The notes: generated from the sequence alone by a model not told the origin. DNA of 64,000 nucleotides from Brachybacterium huguangmaarense (GCF_025725725.1 NZ_CP107020.1:2046001-2110000), one strand, 5' to 3'; counted from the stretch's first letter, positions 18,350-27,915 are shown. A program made the numbers and translations.

Positions 18350-19016
18350 GGCGCCCGTCGATCATCGTCACCGTGCGGTGCAGACGCGGCAGATGCACGA
18401 GGTCGTGGGTGACGAGCAGCGTCGAGGCGCGGCGCTCGGCGCTCAGGCGCACGATGAGGTCGACGACCGCGGCTCCGCGCTCCTGGTCCAAGGCGCTCGT
18501 CGGCTCGTCCACGAGCAGCACCGAGGGCTCGTTCATGAGCGCGCGGGCGATGTTGACCCGCTGGCGCTGTCCGCCCGAGAGCTGGGCGGGCCGCTTGTCG
18601 GCGTGGTCGGCGAGGCCGACCTCGGCGAGCAGCTCGCGGGCGTGCTCCGTGACCCGTCCGCGGCGCCCACGGCTGCCGGACGCGCCGAGCTCGTTCATCA
18701 CCTCGAGCTGCTCGAGCGCCGTGAGCGAGGCGAGCAGGTTGGCCTGCTGGAAGACGATGCCGATGCGCTCGCGGCGCAGCGCGGCCGCCTCGGACGCATC
18801 GAGGCGGGTGGCGTCGACGTCGTCGATCAGGACCTGGCCGGCATCGGGCCGGATGAGGGTCGCGGCGACCGCGAGCAGGCTCGACTTGCCGGAGCCGGAG
18901 GGCCCCGTGATCGCGGTGACGGTGCCGGGCTGCGCCGTCAGTGAGACCGCGTCCACGGCCGTGAGGCGGCTCGCGCCATCGGGGTAGGTCAGGGTGATGT
19001 TCTGCAGGTGGATCAT
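18297..19016 (-). CDS. ABC transporter ATP-binding protein (MacB/LolD type)
   Basis: 239 residues. Walker A GPSGSGKSS, Q-loop IVFQQANLL, signature LSGGQRQR, Walker B VLLVDEPTSALDQ and H-loop LVTHD are all intact. Overlaps the permease by four bases, so this is one transporter operon. The subfamily usually powers lipoprotein release or efflux with MacB/FtsX-type permeases. Confidence 0.93.
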   Translation of the reverse strand: MIHLQNITLTYPDGASRLTAVDAVSLTAQPGTVTAITGPSGSGKSSLLAVAATLIRPDAGQVLIDDVDATRLDASEAAALRRERIGIVFQQANLLASLTALEQLEVMNELGASGSRGRRGRVTEHARELLAEVGLADHADKRPAQLSGGQRQRVNIARALMNEPSVLLVDEPTSALDQERGAAVVDLIVRLSAERRASTLLVTHDLVHLPRLHRTVTMIDGRLTEGATPAAPLAHADSH

Positions 19017-20080
19017 CGGGCGCTCCCGAGGGCGGTGAGGGGGTCGGCGGCGGTCACGGTGCGCAGCGCGACGGCCGCGCCCGCGAGTCCGAGGGCGATC
19101 ATGATGGCGCCCGGCACGAGGGTGGTCAGCGGGGACAGCAGGAACGGCAGGGCGGTCCCGGCGATGGCTCCGAGGGCGGCGACGAGCCCGATGCCGACGC
19201 CGATACCGATCGCGAGCACGAGGAGAGCCTGGCCCAGCGCGTCGCGCACGAGGGAGCGGGTCGAGGCCCCGAGGGCCTTCAGCACTGCGATGTCGCCCGT
19301 GCGCTGCATGGTCCAGACGGTGAAGAACGCCCCGATGACGAGAGCCGAGATGCCGAACAGCATCGCGACCATCATCAGCAGGGAGCCGACCTCGGAGCGG
19401 AACGCCTCGAGGGCGCCGAGCGCGGCCAGGTGGGTGTCGGCGACCGTGCCGGTGGCCGCGGCGGCGGCATCCCAGTCGACGTCCTTCCCGGTCACGGCGA
19501 AGGCGGTCGCGTGGGTGTCCGGGGATCCCGTCGAGGCGGCGAGGTGCTGGAAGTCCGCGAGCGTCATGAGCACGACCGGGGTGTGGCTGTACCAGGACGC
19601 GGCGCCGACCGCGCCGACCGTGTAGGAGGTCCCGGCGATCGTGACGGCCGATCCCGCCCGGGCGCCGAGCTGGTCGGCGGCGTCCGCCGAGAGGGTGAGC
19701 GTGCCGTCGAGCCGAGGGGCGTCGCCCGCATAGGTCGGCTCGACGCCGAAGGCGGCGATGCCGACCCGGGTCCCCCCGATCTCGGCGCGGGTCTGGGCGA
19801 TCCCGACGGGCTCGACCGCCGTGACGCCCGCCGTGCGCTCCCATGCTCGCTGCTGGTCGGTCGACAGCGCCGAGTCGGAGAACGAGGCCCCGGAGGCTCC
19901 GGAGCTCCCGAGCACGATCCGGTCGCCCGGCATCGCGAGCACGGCCGAGATGTTCTGGTTCGCGAGCCCGCCCGTGAGACCGGCGAGGAACCCGACGAGG
20001 ACGGTGATGAGCGCGACGACCGCGCCGATCAGCAGGAAGCGACCCTTGGCGTACGCCAGGTCGCGCAGGGCGACGAACAT
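19013..20080 (-). CDS. ABC transporter permease (FtsX/MacB type)
   Basis: 355 residues. One N-terminal helix (FLLIGAVVALITVLVGFLAGLTG), a large periplasm-facing domain of about 200 residues, then three C-terminal helices ending with the FtsX core (TGDIAVLKALGASTRSLVRDALGQALLVLAIGIG). That is the standard four-helix MacB/FtsX permease. Substrate unknown. The gene is preceded by a histidine kinase on the opposite strand, 162 bases away, so the kinase/regulator pair may control this pump, as in LiaRS/BceRS-like sets; inference only. Confidence 0.9.
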   Translation of the reverse strand: MFVALRDLAYAKGRFLLIGAVVALITVLVGFLAGLTGGLANQNISAVLAMPGDRIVLGSSGASGASFSDSALSTDQQRAWERTAGVTAVEPVGIAQTRAEIGGTRVGIAAFGVEPTYAGDAPRLDGTLTLSADAADQLGARAGSAVTIAGTSYTVGAVGAASWYSHTPVVLMTLADFQHLAASTGSPDTHATAFAVTGKDVDWDAAAAATGTVADTHLAALGALEAFRSEVGSLLMMVAMLFGISALVIGAFFTVWTMQRTGDIAVLKALGASTRSLVRDALGQALLVLAIGIGVGIGLVAALGAIAGTALPFLLSPLTTLVPGAIMIALGLAGAAVALRTVTAADPLTALGSAR

Positions 20081-20242
20081 GGGGGACCTTTCATCCGAGG
20101 CGTGGTGATGCCTCGATCCTCCGTGCAGGCAGGTCCGCGCCACATCGTCGGGCGGGACGGTTCGCACGGGCCGCGAGGACGAGCCACGGGTCCTCCTTTC
20201 GAAGGAGGCGGGAGGGGCCGGACGCCGGTAGCCTCGGGGAGC

Positions 20243-21490
20243 GTGAGAGCGCCCCTGCCTGTCCCCGGTCCTGTCGCGACCGCCCACGGGTCCGGAGACC
20301 TGCCGCCCTCACGGATGCGGCGCCCCCTGTTCGCGGCGCTCCGGATCGCCCTGCACGTGCTGGTCGTGGCGCTCAGCGCCCTGGTGCTCGTGCGTGCCGT
20401 GCTCGATCCCGCCGGACCCCGGTGGGGCCAGGTCCTGCTCGTGGCCCTGCTGGTCGGGACCTATCTCGCCGGAGGTGCGACCGTGGCCCCGGCTCGGCGC
20501 GGCCGCCGTGCCCCGCTGCTCCTCTGGCTGGCTGCGATCACGCTCCTCTGGGCCGTCCTCGTCCTGCTGCGCCCCGAGGCGGCCTACCTCGTCTTCCCGC
20601 TGTTCTTCCTCTACCTGCACCTGCTGCGGCCCGTCGCCGGGGTCCTCGCGGTCCTCGTCACCACGGCTGTCGCGATCCTGGCCCTCGGCCTCGCCGGCAC
20701 CTGGAGCATCGGCGGCGTCGTGGGCCCGCTCATCGGCGCGGCGGTCGCGCTGCTCATCGGGCTCGGCTATCGCGCCTTCGCGATCGAGTCCGCCGAACGA
20801 GACCGCCTGCTCGGCGAGCTGGTGGACACCCGGGACCAGCTCGCCGCGACGGAGCACGAGGCCGGTGTGCTCGCCGAGCGGGCGCGGCTGGCCCGCGAGA
20901 TCCACGACACCGTGGCCCAGGGGCTCTCGAGCATCCAGATGCTGCTGCACGCCGCCGAGCGGGCCGACCCCGACGGCGCGGGCGTCGAGCACGTGCGACT
21001 GGCCCGGGAGACCGCGGCGTCGAGCCTGGCCGACACCCGTCGTTTCATCCGCGAGCTCACCCCGCCCCAGCTCGACGACCAGGGGCTCGGCGGAGCCCTG
21101 CGCCGCCTCGCCGCCGAGGACTGGTCCCGGCGCGGTCTCGACGTCACGGTGCGGGTCGCCGACGGCCTCGACCTCCCGATGCACCAGCAGACGGCTCTGC
21201 TCCGGATCGCCCAGGGCGCCGTGGCCAACGTGCTCCAGCATGCCCAGGCCGGACGCGCGGGCATCGACCTCCGGGCCGACGGCTCCGCCCTGCACCTCGA
21301 GATCTCCGACGACGGCCGGGGCTTCGAGACCGCGGAGACGGCGGTCACGGGGGCCGCGCGCAGCGACTCCTTCGGACTGCGGGCGATCCGTGAGCGCGTC
21401 GCCCAGCTGGGAGGGACCATGGACGTGCGCTCCGCCCCCGGAGAGGGCACCGTGCTCACCGTCGACCTGGCCCGGGAGGACCGCCCATGA
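20243..21490 (+). CDS. Sensor histidine kinase, NarL-partner (HisKA_3)
   Basis: 415 residues, GTG start. About five to six N-terminal helices with almost no external domain, so it probably senses within the membrane. HisKA_3 phosphoacceptor is REIHDTVAQGLSSIQMLLHAAE, and the HATPase shows ISDDGRGFE and the G2 region FGLRAIRERVAQLGG. TAGCCT at 20229-20234 lies eight bases from the GTG, giving an almost leaderless transcript. Overlaps its response regulator by four bases. Divergent to the ABC exporter. Confidence 0.93.
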   Translation: MRAPLPVPGPVATAHGSGDLPPSRMRRPLFAALRIALHVLVVALSALVLVRAVLDPAGPRWGQVLLVALLVGTYLAGGATVAPARRGRRAPLLLWLAAITLLWAVLVLLRPEAAYLVFPLFFLYLHLLRPVAGVLAVLVTTAVAILALGLAGTWSIGGVVGPLIGAAVALLIGLGYRAFAIESAERDRLLGELVDTRDQLAATEHEAGVLAERARLAREIHDTVAQGLSSIQMLLHAAERADPDGAGVEHVRLARETAASSLADTRRFIRELTPPQLDDQGLGGALRRLAAEDWSRRGLDVTVRVADGLDLPMHQQTALLRIAQGAVANVLQHAQAGRAGIDLRADGSALHLEISDDGRGFETAETAVTGAARSDSFGLRAIRERVAQLGGTMDVRSAPGEGTVLTVDLAREDRP

Positions 21491-22113
21491 CCCGCCTCGT
21501 GATCGCCGACGACCATCCCATCGTGCGCGCAGGCCTGCGCGCCCTGCTCGCCGCCGAGGCGGACCTCGAGATCGTCGGCGAGGCCGCGAGCCCGTCGGAG
21601 GCGCTTGCGCTCGCCGCCTCGGCGGTCCCCGACGTGGTGCTCATGGACCTGCAGTTCGGGTCGGACAGCGCACAGACCGGGGCCGATGCCACGCGAGAGA
21701 TCCGCGCGCTCGAGGCACCCCCGTACGTGCTCGTGCTGACCAACTACGACTCCGACGCCGACATCCTCGGGGCGGTCGAGGCGGGGGCGAGCGGCTACCT
21801 GCTCAAGGACGCGCCGCCCGAGGAGCTGATCGCCGCGATCCGCGCAGCCGCCGCCGGCGAGAGCGCGCTCGCGCCCGGGATCGCCTCACGTCTGCTCGAG
21901 CGGATGCGCTCACCGCAGGCGAGCCTGTCCTCGCGCGAGCTCGACGTGCTCGAGGCGGTCGCGGCGGGACTCTCGAACCAGCAGGTGGCCGAGCGTCTTT
22001 TCGTCTCGGAGACCACGGTCAAGTCGCACCTCGCACACGTCTTCTCCAAGCTCGACGTGTCCTCGCGCACCGCTGCGGTCTCTGCGGCGCGGTCACGCGG
22101 ACTGCTCCGGTAG
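21487..22113 (+). CDS. NarL/LuxR-family response regulator
   Basis: 208 residues. The receiver has the phospho-acceptor Asp in VVLMDLQFGSD and the Lys in GYLLKDAPPEE. The C-terminal LuxR HTH is LSSRELDVLEAVAAGLSNQQVAERLFVSETTVKSHLAHVF. Pairs with the upstream kinase. Regulated targets are likely to include the divergent ABC exporter, by position only. Confidence 0.94.
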   Translation: MTRLVIADDHPIVRAGLRALLAAEADLEIVGEAASPSEALALAASAVPDVVLMDLQFGSDSAQTGADATREIRALEAPPYVLVLTNYDSDADILGAVEAGASGYLLKDAPPEELIAAIRAAAAGESALAPGIASRLLERMRSPQASLSSRELDVLEAVAAGLSNQQVAERLFVSETTVKSHLAHVFSKLDVSSRTAAVSAARSRGLLR

Positions 22114-22191
22114 GACCCGTGCCCGACGTCCCGGCCGCGGATGCGGCGGCGGTGACACGATGGAGTCCCGATCCGACGACCAGGAGACGCC

Positions 22192-23184
22192 ATGACCACC
22201 TTTCCCGCCTGGGTGATCCGTGAGGGCGAGCGCACGAACGTCGCGGCCCTCGAGGACATCGAGCTCAGCGCCCTCGACGACCTGCCCGTCACGCTCCGCG
22301 TCGGCTACTCGGGCCTGAACTACAAGGACGCCCTCGCCCTCGGCGGCCGCCCCGGCGTGATCCGCCGCTTCCCGCTCATCGCGGGCATCGACCTCGTCGG
22401 CGAGGTCGTCGAGTCCCGCGACGAGCGGTGGCAGGCGGGCGACGTCGTGACCCTCGACGGTGCCGGGCTGGGGGAGGACCGCCACGGCGGCCTCGCCGGC
22501 ATGGCGCGCGTCGGCGGCGACGACCTGATCGCCGTGCCCGACGCCTTCACCCCGGCCCAGGCCGCGGCGATCGGCACCGCCGGGTTCACAGCGGCGCTCT
22601 CGGCGCTCGCCCTCGAACGCCACGGCCTGCGTCCCGGCGACGGCCCGGTGCTCGTGACGGGCGCGAGCGGCGGGGTGGGCTCGATCGCGATCTCCCTGCT
22701 GTCGCGCGCCGGCCACGAGGTGGTCGCCGCCACCGGACGGGTCGAGCAGATGCGGGAGCGGCTCACCGAGCTGGGCGCGAGCGACCTCGTCGACCGCGCC
22801 GACCTCGAGGACAAGGGACGCCCGCTGGGCCGGCAGCGCTGGGCGGCGGTCGTCGACGGCGCGGGCGGGCAGATCCTCGCGAGCGCCCTGTCCACCCTGC
22901 GGGCCGACGGCGCCGCCGCGGCCTACGGGCTCGCGGCGAGCACCGACCTGCCCACGAGCGTGCTGCCCTTCATCCTCCGCGGCGTCTCCCTGCTCGGCAT
23001 CAACTCGGTGCACGTGACGCCCGAGCGGCGACGCCAGGCCTGGGAGCTGCTCGCGCGTGACCTCGACCCGGCCGTGCTCGACTCCCTCACCCGCACGGTC
23101 GACCTGGCCGATGCGCGCGACGCGGCCGCCGAGCTGCTCGCGGGCCGGGGCACAGGCCGCACCGTCGTGCGGATCCCGAGCTGA
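22192..23184 (+). CDS. MDR-family oxidoreductase, YhdH/AcuI type
   Basis: 330 residues. Zinc-free medium-chain reductase: N-terminal SGLNYKDALALGG and the AGIDLVGEV, then the NADPH Rossmann stretch VLVTGASGGVGSIAISLLSRAG, with the family-specific SLLGINSVHV near the C-terminus. AcuI/YhdH reduces acryloyl-CoA to propanoyl-CoA; substrate here is likely an enoyl-CoA but unproven. AGGAG site six bases before the ATG. Confidence 0.92.
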   Translation: MTTFPAWVIREGERTNVAALEDIELSALDDLPVTLRVGYSGLNYKDALALGGRPGVIRRFPLIAGIDLVGEVVESRDERWQAGDVVTLDGAGLGEDRHGGLAGMARVGGDDLIAVPDAFTPAQAAAIGTAGFTAALSALALERHGLRPGDGPVLVTGASGGVGSIAISLLSRAGHEVVAATGRVEQMRERLTELGASDLVDRADLEDKGRPLGRQRWAAVVDGAGGQILASALSTLRADGAAAAYGLAASTDLPTSVLPFILRGVSLLGINSVHVTPERRRQAWELLARDLDPAVLDSLTRTVDLADARDAAAELLAGRGTGRTVVRIPS

Positions 23185-23202
23185 GCCGATCGGCCGTGCC
23201 CG

Positions 23203-24756
23203 TCAGGACAGCTCCCGCTTGAGGATCTTGCCCGTCGAGGTCATCGGCAGCTCGTCGACGAGGACGATCTCGCGCGGGTACTTGTACGCCGCCATCTGCT
23301 CCTTCGCCCACTCCCGGAGCTCCTGGGCGGTCACGGCCGCGCCGTCGCGCAGGATCACGTGCGCCTTGACGTCCTCGCCGATGCCCTCGGCGGGCACGCC
23401 GATCACGGCGGCGAGCGACACGTCGGGATGCGTCATGAGCACCTCCTCGACCTCGCGCGGATACACGTTGTAGCCGCCGCGCACGATCATGTCCTTGCTG
23501 CGGTCGACGATGAAGTAGAAGCCCTCCTCGTCCCGGCGGGCCAGATCCCCGGTGCGGAACCAGCCGTCGTGCACGACGGCCGCCGTCTCCTCGGGACGGT
23601 TCAGATACCCGGTCATGATGTTGTGCCCGCGCACCGCGAGCTCGCCCACCTCGCCGACCTCGCGCACCGCCTCCCAGTCGGGGGAGGCGGGGTCGACGAG
23701 CATGCACTCGATGCCCCACACGGGCAGCCCGATCGAGCCGGGCCGGGGCCGTTCGCGCAGGGAGAAGCACGCCACCGGAGACGTCTCGGACAGGCCGTAG
23801 CCCTCCATGATCGTGACCCCGAGCTTCTCCTGGACCGCTCGCAGGATCTCGACGGGCATCGCCGCACCGCCCGAGACGCCCATCCGCAGGTTCTCGGCGA
23901 TCGGGGCCACGTCGACCCCGTCGTGCAGGGCCCCGAGCAGCCCCCACCACATCGTCGGCACCCCCGCGAAGAACGTGACGTGCTCACGGACCAGGAGGTC
24001 GAGCGCGGCCGCGGGGTCGAAGCGCGGCATGAGCACGAGCGTCGAGGCCATCGAGAAGCTCGCGTTGAGGTCGACCGTGGCGCCGAAGGTGTGGAACAGC
24101 GGCAGCGCCACGAGGTGCACGTCCTCGCCCGGACGCGACGCGAACAGGCGATTGCACACGAGGGCGTTCATGAGCTGGTTGGAGTGGCTGAGCTCGGCGC
24201 CCTTGGGCCGGCCCGTCGTGCCCGAGGTGTAGAGGACGACGGCGGTGTCGGTCTCGGCGCGCTGGACCGTCGCGAAGGTCGGGGGCCGGGAGCCGATCGC
24301 CTGGGAGAGCGTCGTGACGCCGTCGATCGGGCTCGGCGCGGCGGGGTCGGCGGTGATGAGCACGAACGTCGGGCTCGACGCCGCGCCCCGAGCGCCCTCA
24401 TAGCCCTCGCGCCCCATCGGCAGCTCCGCGGTCCCCTCGAAGCAGAAGTAGGCGCTGACCTGGGCGTCGTCGAGGTAGTAGGTGACCTCCCGGGCCTTGT
24501 TCAGCACGTTGAGCGGCACCACCACCGCACCGGTCTTGAGGATCCCGTAGTACACGATCGGGAAGAAGGGCAAGTTCGGGCACGTCAGGGCGACCCGGTC
24601 GCCGGGCTCGATGCCGATCGAGACGAGGTAGCCGGCCACCTGGTTCGCGCTCGCCTCGACCTGCGCGTAGGTGAGGCGCCGATCGCCCAGCACGAGGGCC
24701 GGATGGTCCGGGTGGGTGCGGGCGCTGTCCTCCAGGACGACGGACAGGTTGTACAT
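23203..24756 (-). CDS. AMP-forming acyl-CoA ligase (long-chain fatty acid type)
   Basis: 517 residues. ATP/AMP P-loop is VLYTSGTTGRPKGAELSHSN, the A5 motif GYGLSETSPVACF, the A7-A8 region GWFRTGDLARRDEEGFYFIVDRSKDMIVRGGYNVYPREVEE, and the catalytic Lys in PMTSTGKILKREL. Activates carboxylic acids, most likely fatty acids, as CoA thioesters. Convergent with the oxidoreductase above, 18 bases apart. Acyl specificity cannot be told from the sequence. Confidence 0.93.
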   Translation of the reverse strand: MYNLSVVLEDSARTHPDHPALVLGDRRLTYAQVEASANQVAGYLVSIGIEPGDRVALTCPNLPFFPIVYYGILKTGAVVVPLNVLNKAREVTYYLDDAQVSAYFCFEGTAELPMGREGYEGARGAASSPTFVLITADPAAPSPIDGVTTLSQAIGSRPPTFATVQRAETDTAVVLYTSGTTGRPKGAELSHSNQLMNALVCNRLFASRPGEDVHLVALPLFHTFGATVDLNASFSMASTLVLMPRFDPAAALDLLVREHVTFFAGVPTMWWGLLGALHDGVDVAPIAENLRMGVSGGAAMPVEILRAVQEKLGVTIMEGYGLSETSPVACFSLRERPRPGSIGLPVWGIECMLVDPASPDWEAVREVGEVGELAVRGHNIMTGYLNRPEETAAVVHDGWFRTGDLARRDEEGFYFIVDRSKDMIVRGGYNVYPREVEEVLMTHPDVSLAAVIGVPAEGIGEDVKAHVILRDGAAVTAQELREWAKEQMAAYKYPREIVLVDELPMTSTGKILKRELS

Positions 24757-24792
24757 GCGGGACTCCTCACGACGGCGTTGTCGGGTGCCCGC

Positions 24793-25428
24793 TCAATCTA
24801 CGCGGCCGGCCCTGCGCGCGGACCGGCGTCGACGCAGGGCGGCGAGCAGCATCGGGAGCACCGAGACCAGGACGAGCAGGAGCACCGCCGCCTCGAGGTT
24901 GTCGCGGATGACCGGGACCCCGCCGAGGGCGTAGCCGAGCCCCGTGATCAGCAGCACCCACAGGCAGGCGCCGACCGCCGACCAGGTCAGGAACGTGCGA
25001 CGCGGCATCCGCCCCACCCCGGCGACGACCGTCACGAAGGTCCGCACGATCGGCACGAAGCGACCGAGCACGAGCGCCCGCCGCCCGTAGCGGTCGAAGA
25101 ACTCGATCGTGCGGTCGAAGTGCCGGCGTCGCAGCAGGCGGCCGTCGCGCTCGTACGGGCGCGCCCCGATCGCGCGCCCGATCTCGTAGCCGATCACGTT
25201 GCCCGCGAACGCGGCGACGGTCAGCGTGACGAGCGAGAGCCGGAGGGGAACGGCCAGGGCCCCTTCGTGGCTGAACATCCCGATCGCGAACAGCAGGGAG
25301 TCGCCCGGCAGGATCGGGAAGAACAGGCCGCACTCCACGAGCACGATCAGATGGGCGAGCCACCGGAACGCGTCGCCGAACTGCGCGAGCAGGCTCGCCG
25401 GGTCCATGAGCAGGTGCAGAAGGGTCAT
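24793..25428 (-). CDS. DedA-family membrane protein
   Basis: 211 residues. Family motifs are ECGLFFPILPGDSLLFAIG, GNVIGYEIGRAIG and the re-entrant FGRFVPIVRTFVTVVAGVGRMPRRTF, the R-P-R-T-F block of DedA flippases. Members move undecaprenyl phosphate or lipids and support membrane homeostasis. Overlaps the end of the kinase gene by four bases, so it closes the PAP2-regulator-kinase-DedA operon. Confidence 0.93.
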   Translation of the reverse strand: MTLLHLLMDPASLLAQFGDAFRWLAHLIVLVECGLFFPILPGDSLLFAIGMFSHEGALAVPLRLSLVTLTVAAFAGNVIGYEIGRAIGARPYERDGRLLRRRHFDRTIEFFDRYGRRALVLGRFVPIVRTFVTVVAGVGRMPRRTFLTWSAVGACLWVLLITGLGYALGGVPVIRDNLEAAVLLLVLVSVLPMLLAALRRRRSARRAGRVD

Positions 25429-26496
25429 CGGGGGCCTTGTCCGGTCGGGGTCGGGTGGGCGGACGCCTGCGGGAGGGCGATCTCGAAGGTCGTGCCGTCG
25501 GGCCCGGTCGAGGCGACGCGCACGCGTCCTCCCGCCCGGACGACGGCCTCTCGGACCAGCGACAGACCGATGCCGAAGCCGCTCCGGGCGTCGCCGCCGC
25601 CGTCGACCGCGTCCGAGGAGCGGGCGAACCGGTCGAAGACCCGTCGACGTCGATGCCGCGGATGCCGGGCCCGCGATCGCGCACGGCGATGAGGACCTCG
25701 CGCGGCGCCTGCCGGACGTCGACCTCGATCGCGGTGCCGGGGCCGACTGCTTGATCGCGTTGTCGACGAGCGCGGTCAGGACGCGGGCCAGGCGCACGGT
25801 CCCCATCGGGACCGGGACGGGAGCCGGGGGTGCCTCGCACCGGATGTCGACGCCGCGGTCCTCGGCGACCGAGCGCAGGTCCCCGCACACGCCGCGCACG
25901 GTCGCGACCGCATCGGCATCCTCCTCGTCGCGGCCTCGCAGCTCCTCGTCGACGGAGGCGAGCATGTCGGAGATGACGTCGCCGAGGCGCCGGGAGCCCC
26001 GCCGCAGCGCATCGACCACCTCGCGCCGCGGATCTTCGGGCGGGATCGAGCGCTGCAGCAGCTGGACGCGCACGTCGAGCACGGTCGCAGGCGTGCGCAG
26101 CTCGTGGGAGGCGTCGGCGACGAAGCGCCGCTGGCGTGCGAGCGCAGCCGCCATCGGCGCCAGGGCGCGGCGCGCGGCGAGGAGCCCGATCACGCCCGAG
26201 ACGACGATCGCGAGCACGCCCAGGAGCACCCCGGCCTGGATCAGGCCGCCCGCCCCGAGCGCGATGTGCGCCTCACGGTCGCCCGCGAGCAGGTCGGTCA
26301 GCGGCACCCGGTGCAGGACCACGGCCACGACCGCGCCGACCAGGAGGACTACGGCGACCGCGCACGCGAGCGCGATCCGGACCCCGACCTGCAGCGCCTC
26401 GCGCCGCACCAGCATCGAGTCGGGGTCCGCGGGGTCGCCGAGCACGAGGGCGCGCACGCGTGCGAGCGCAGCGGGCCGACGGCCGGGCGCGCTCAC
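25425..26496 (-). pseudogene. OmpR-type sensor histidine kinase with two frameshifts
   Basis: GTG start at 26496 overlaps the regulator stop (GTGA). Two N-terminal helices, then a DHp helix RRFVADASHELRTPATVLDVR and an N box ALVDNAIKQS. At 25739-25742 (a run of four G) the frame is lost; PGTAIEVDVRQAPREVLIAVRDRGPGI then continues in another frame. Near 25640-25643 it is lost again and VFDRFARSS...FGIGLSLVREAVVRAGG continues in the third frame, to a stop that overlaps the DedA ATG perfectly. Restoring one base at each site gives a full-length kinase of about 355 residues. Either real decay or sequence error in GC-rich DNA. Confidence 0.85.
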
Positions 26497-27164
26497 GGCT
26501 GCCCCAGCCGGTAGCCGCGGCCGCGCACCGTCTGCACGATCGCGGGCTCTGCCTTGCGGCGCAGGTAGTGGACGTAGGTGTCGACCGTGCCCGGCGCGTC
26601 CTGGGCGTCCAACACCTCCGCGAGGATGTCACGGCGGCTGAACGTGCGCCGCGGATGGGTCGCGAGCAGGCGCAGCAGGGCGCACTCGCGGTCGGAGAGG
26701 ATCACCCGGTCGCCGTAGGGGGAGTAGAGCGCGCGCGACTCGGGGTAGAGATCCCACGTGCCGATCGCGACGCGGTGGCCCTCGTCCTAGGCCATGGCTG
26801 CGGTGCGGCGCAGGGCGCGCAGGCGGGCCAGCAGCTCGTGGGCGTCGAAGGGCTTGGGAAGGTAGTCGTCGGCCCCCGCGTCGAGCCCTTCGACGTGATC
26901 GCGCACCGAGCCGAGCGCTGTCAGCAGCAGCACCGGGATCCGGTCGCCCTCGGACCGCAGGGCGCGCAGGACGGACAGCCCGTCGCGGGTGGGCAGGCGG
27001 CGGTCGAGCACGATCAGGTCGTACAGACCGGAGCGCGCGGCATGAAGGCCGTCCGCGCCGTCGGTCACCAGATCGACCGTGTACGCCTCCTCGAGGATCG
27101 CGCCGAGCAGCGGTCCCAGCTCCGGGTCGTCCTCGACCAGCAGCAGTCGCGGGGTCTCAGCCAT
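26493..27164 (-). pseudogene. OmpR-family response regulator interrupted by an in-frame TAG
   Basis: The receiver starts MAETPRLLLVEDDPELG, has the acceptor Asp in LIVLDRRLP, the Thr in LLLTALG and Lys in YLPKPFDAHELLARLRAL. Codon 26787-26789 is TAG, and reading continues in the same frame into a winged-helix domain, VILSDRECALLRLLATHPRRTFSRRDILAEVL through VRGRGYRLGQP. Total length would be 223 codons, right for the family. The TAG falls between the two domains, so only an isolated receiver would be made. Overlaps PAP2 by eight bases. Confidence 0.87.
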
Positions 27165-27876
27165 GACGGGCCACCTCCTCTCGGTTCCGGAGGCGGTCGC
27201 CTCCGGCGCCATCGTGTCGCACCGGCAGCACCAGATCGAGCGGACCGGACAGCAGCACGCACACGAACGGCACCAGCACGGCCGAGGCCAGCACGTCGGT
27301 CGGATGGTGCACCCCGAGCGCCACCCGGGACCATGCGGTCACCGCGACCACGATCACCGCCGGCACGGTGCCGAGGCGGCGCGCGGCCCCCGGGCGCAGG
27401 GTCAGCAGCACGGCGCAGCAGATCGCCGCGGCGAACGCCGTGTGCCCGCTGGGGAAGCTGAACGACGAGGGGATGGGCACCAGCTGGTGCACGAGCAGGC
27501 CGGGCTCCGGGCGAGGACGCTGCACCATGAGCTTGAGCACTGCGACGAGCCCCCAGGGCACGGCGATCAGGAGGCCGGCACGCAGCCCGGCCCACGCGCC
27601 GCCGCCGAGCACGACGCACACGAGCACCACGAGCAGTGCGACGGCGGCGGCCATGGGCGGCCCGAACACGGTGTCGATGCGCAGTGCGAGCTCCGAGGTG
27701 AACGGCCCGAGCGCCCGGTTCGCCGCGGCGACGAGCCGCAGGTCGAGGTGTTCGATCCACGGCACGGCCGGGATCACGCGGCCGAGGACGGCGACGACGA
27801 GCAGCGCGAGCACGGTGCCGCGCAGGCAGCGGCGTATCGCGCGGCGCATGGTCTCCGAGGTCGGCGGGGTCTGCAT
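27157..27876 (-). CDS. PAP2-family phosphatase heading a two-component operon
   Basis: 239 residues, five to six helices. Active site blocks are LKLMVQRPRPEPG, SFSFPSGHTAFAAA and SRVALGVHHPTDVLA. It likely dephosphorylates lipid pyrophosphates at the outer face of the membrane. It is the first gene of PAP2-regulator-kinase-DedA, an arrangement like PmrAB-type envelope-stress loci. The direct repeat at 27898-27915 lies 22-39 bases before its start. ATG 27876 chosen; a second ATG lies nine codons on. Confidence 0.88.
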   Translation of the reverse strand: MQTPPTSETMRRAIRRCLRGTVLALLVVAVLGRVIPAVPWIEHLDLRLVAAANRALGPFTSELALRIDTVFGPPMAAAVALLVVLVCVVLGGGAWAGLRAGLLIAVPWGLVAVLKLMVQRPRPEPGLLVHQLVPIPSSFSFPSGHTAFAAAICCAVLLTLRPGAARRLGTVPAVIVVAVTAWSRVALGVHHPTDVLASAVLVPFVCVLLSGPLDLVLPVRHDGAGGDRLRNREEVARHG

Positions 27877-27897
27877 GCCGATCAGCCTGCACGGGCC

Positions 27898-27915
27898 CCT
27901 CCAAGAAACCTCTAA
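27898..27915 (-). promoter_or_regulatory. Direct repeat, candidate OmpR-type regulator box
   Basis: On the minus strand TTAGAGG (27909-27915) and TTGGAGG (27898-27904) repeat with an 11-base period, one helical turn, as in PmrA/BasR-type sites (CTTAA-N6-CTTAA). It precedes the PAP2 gene, so it may be the operon's autoregulatory box. Confidence 0.5.
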
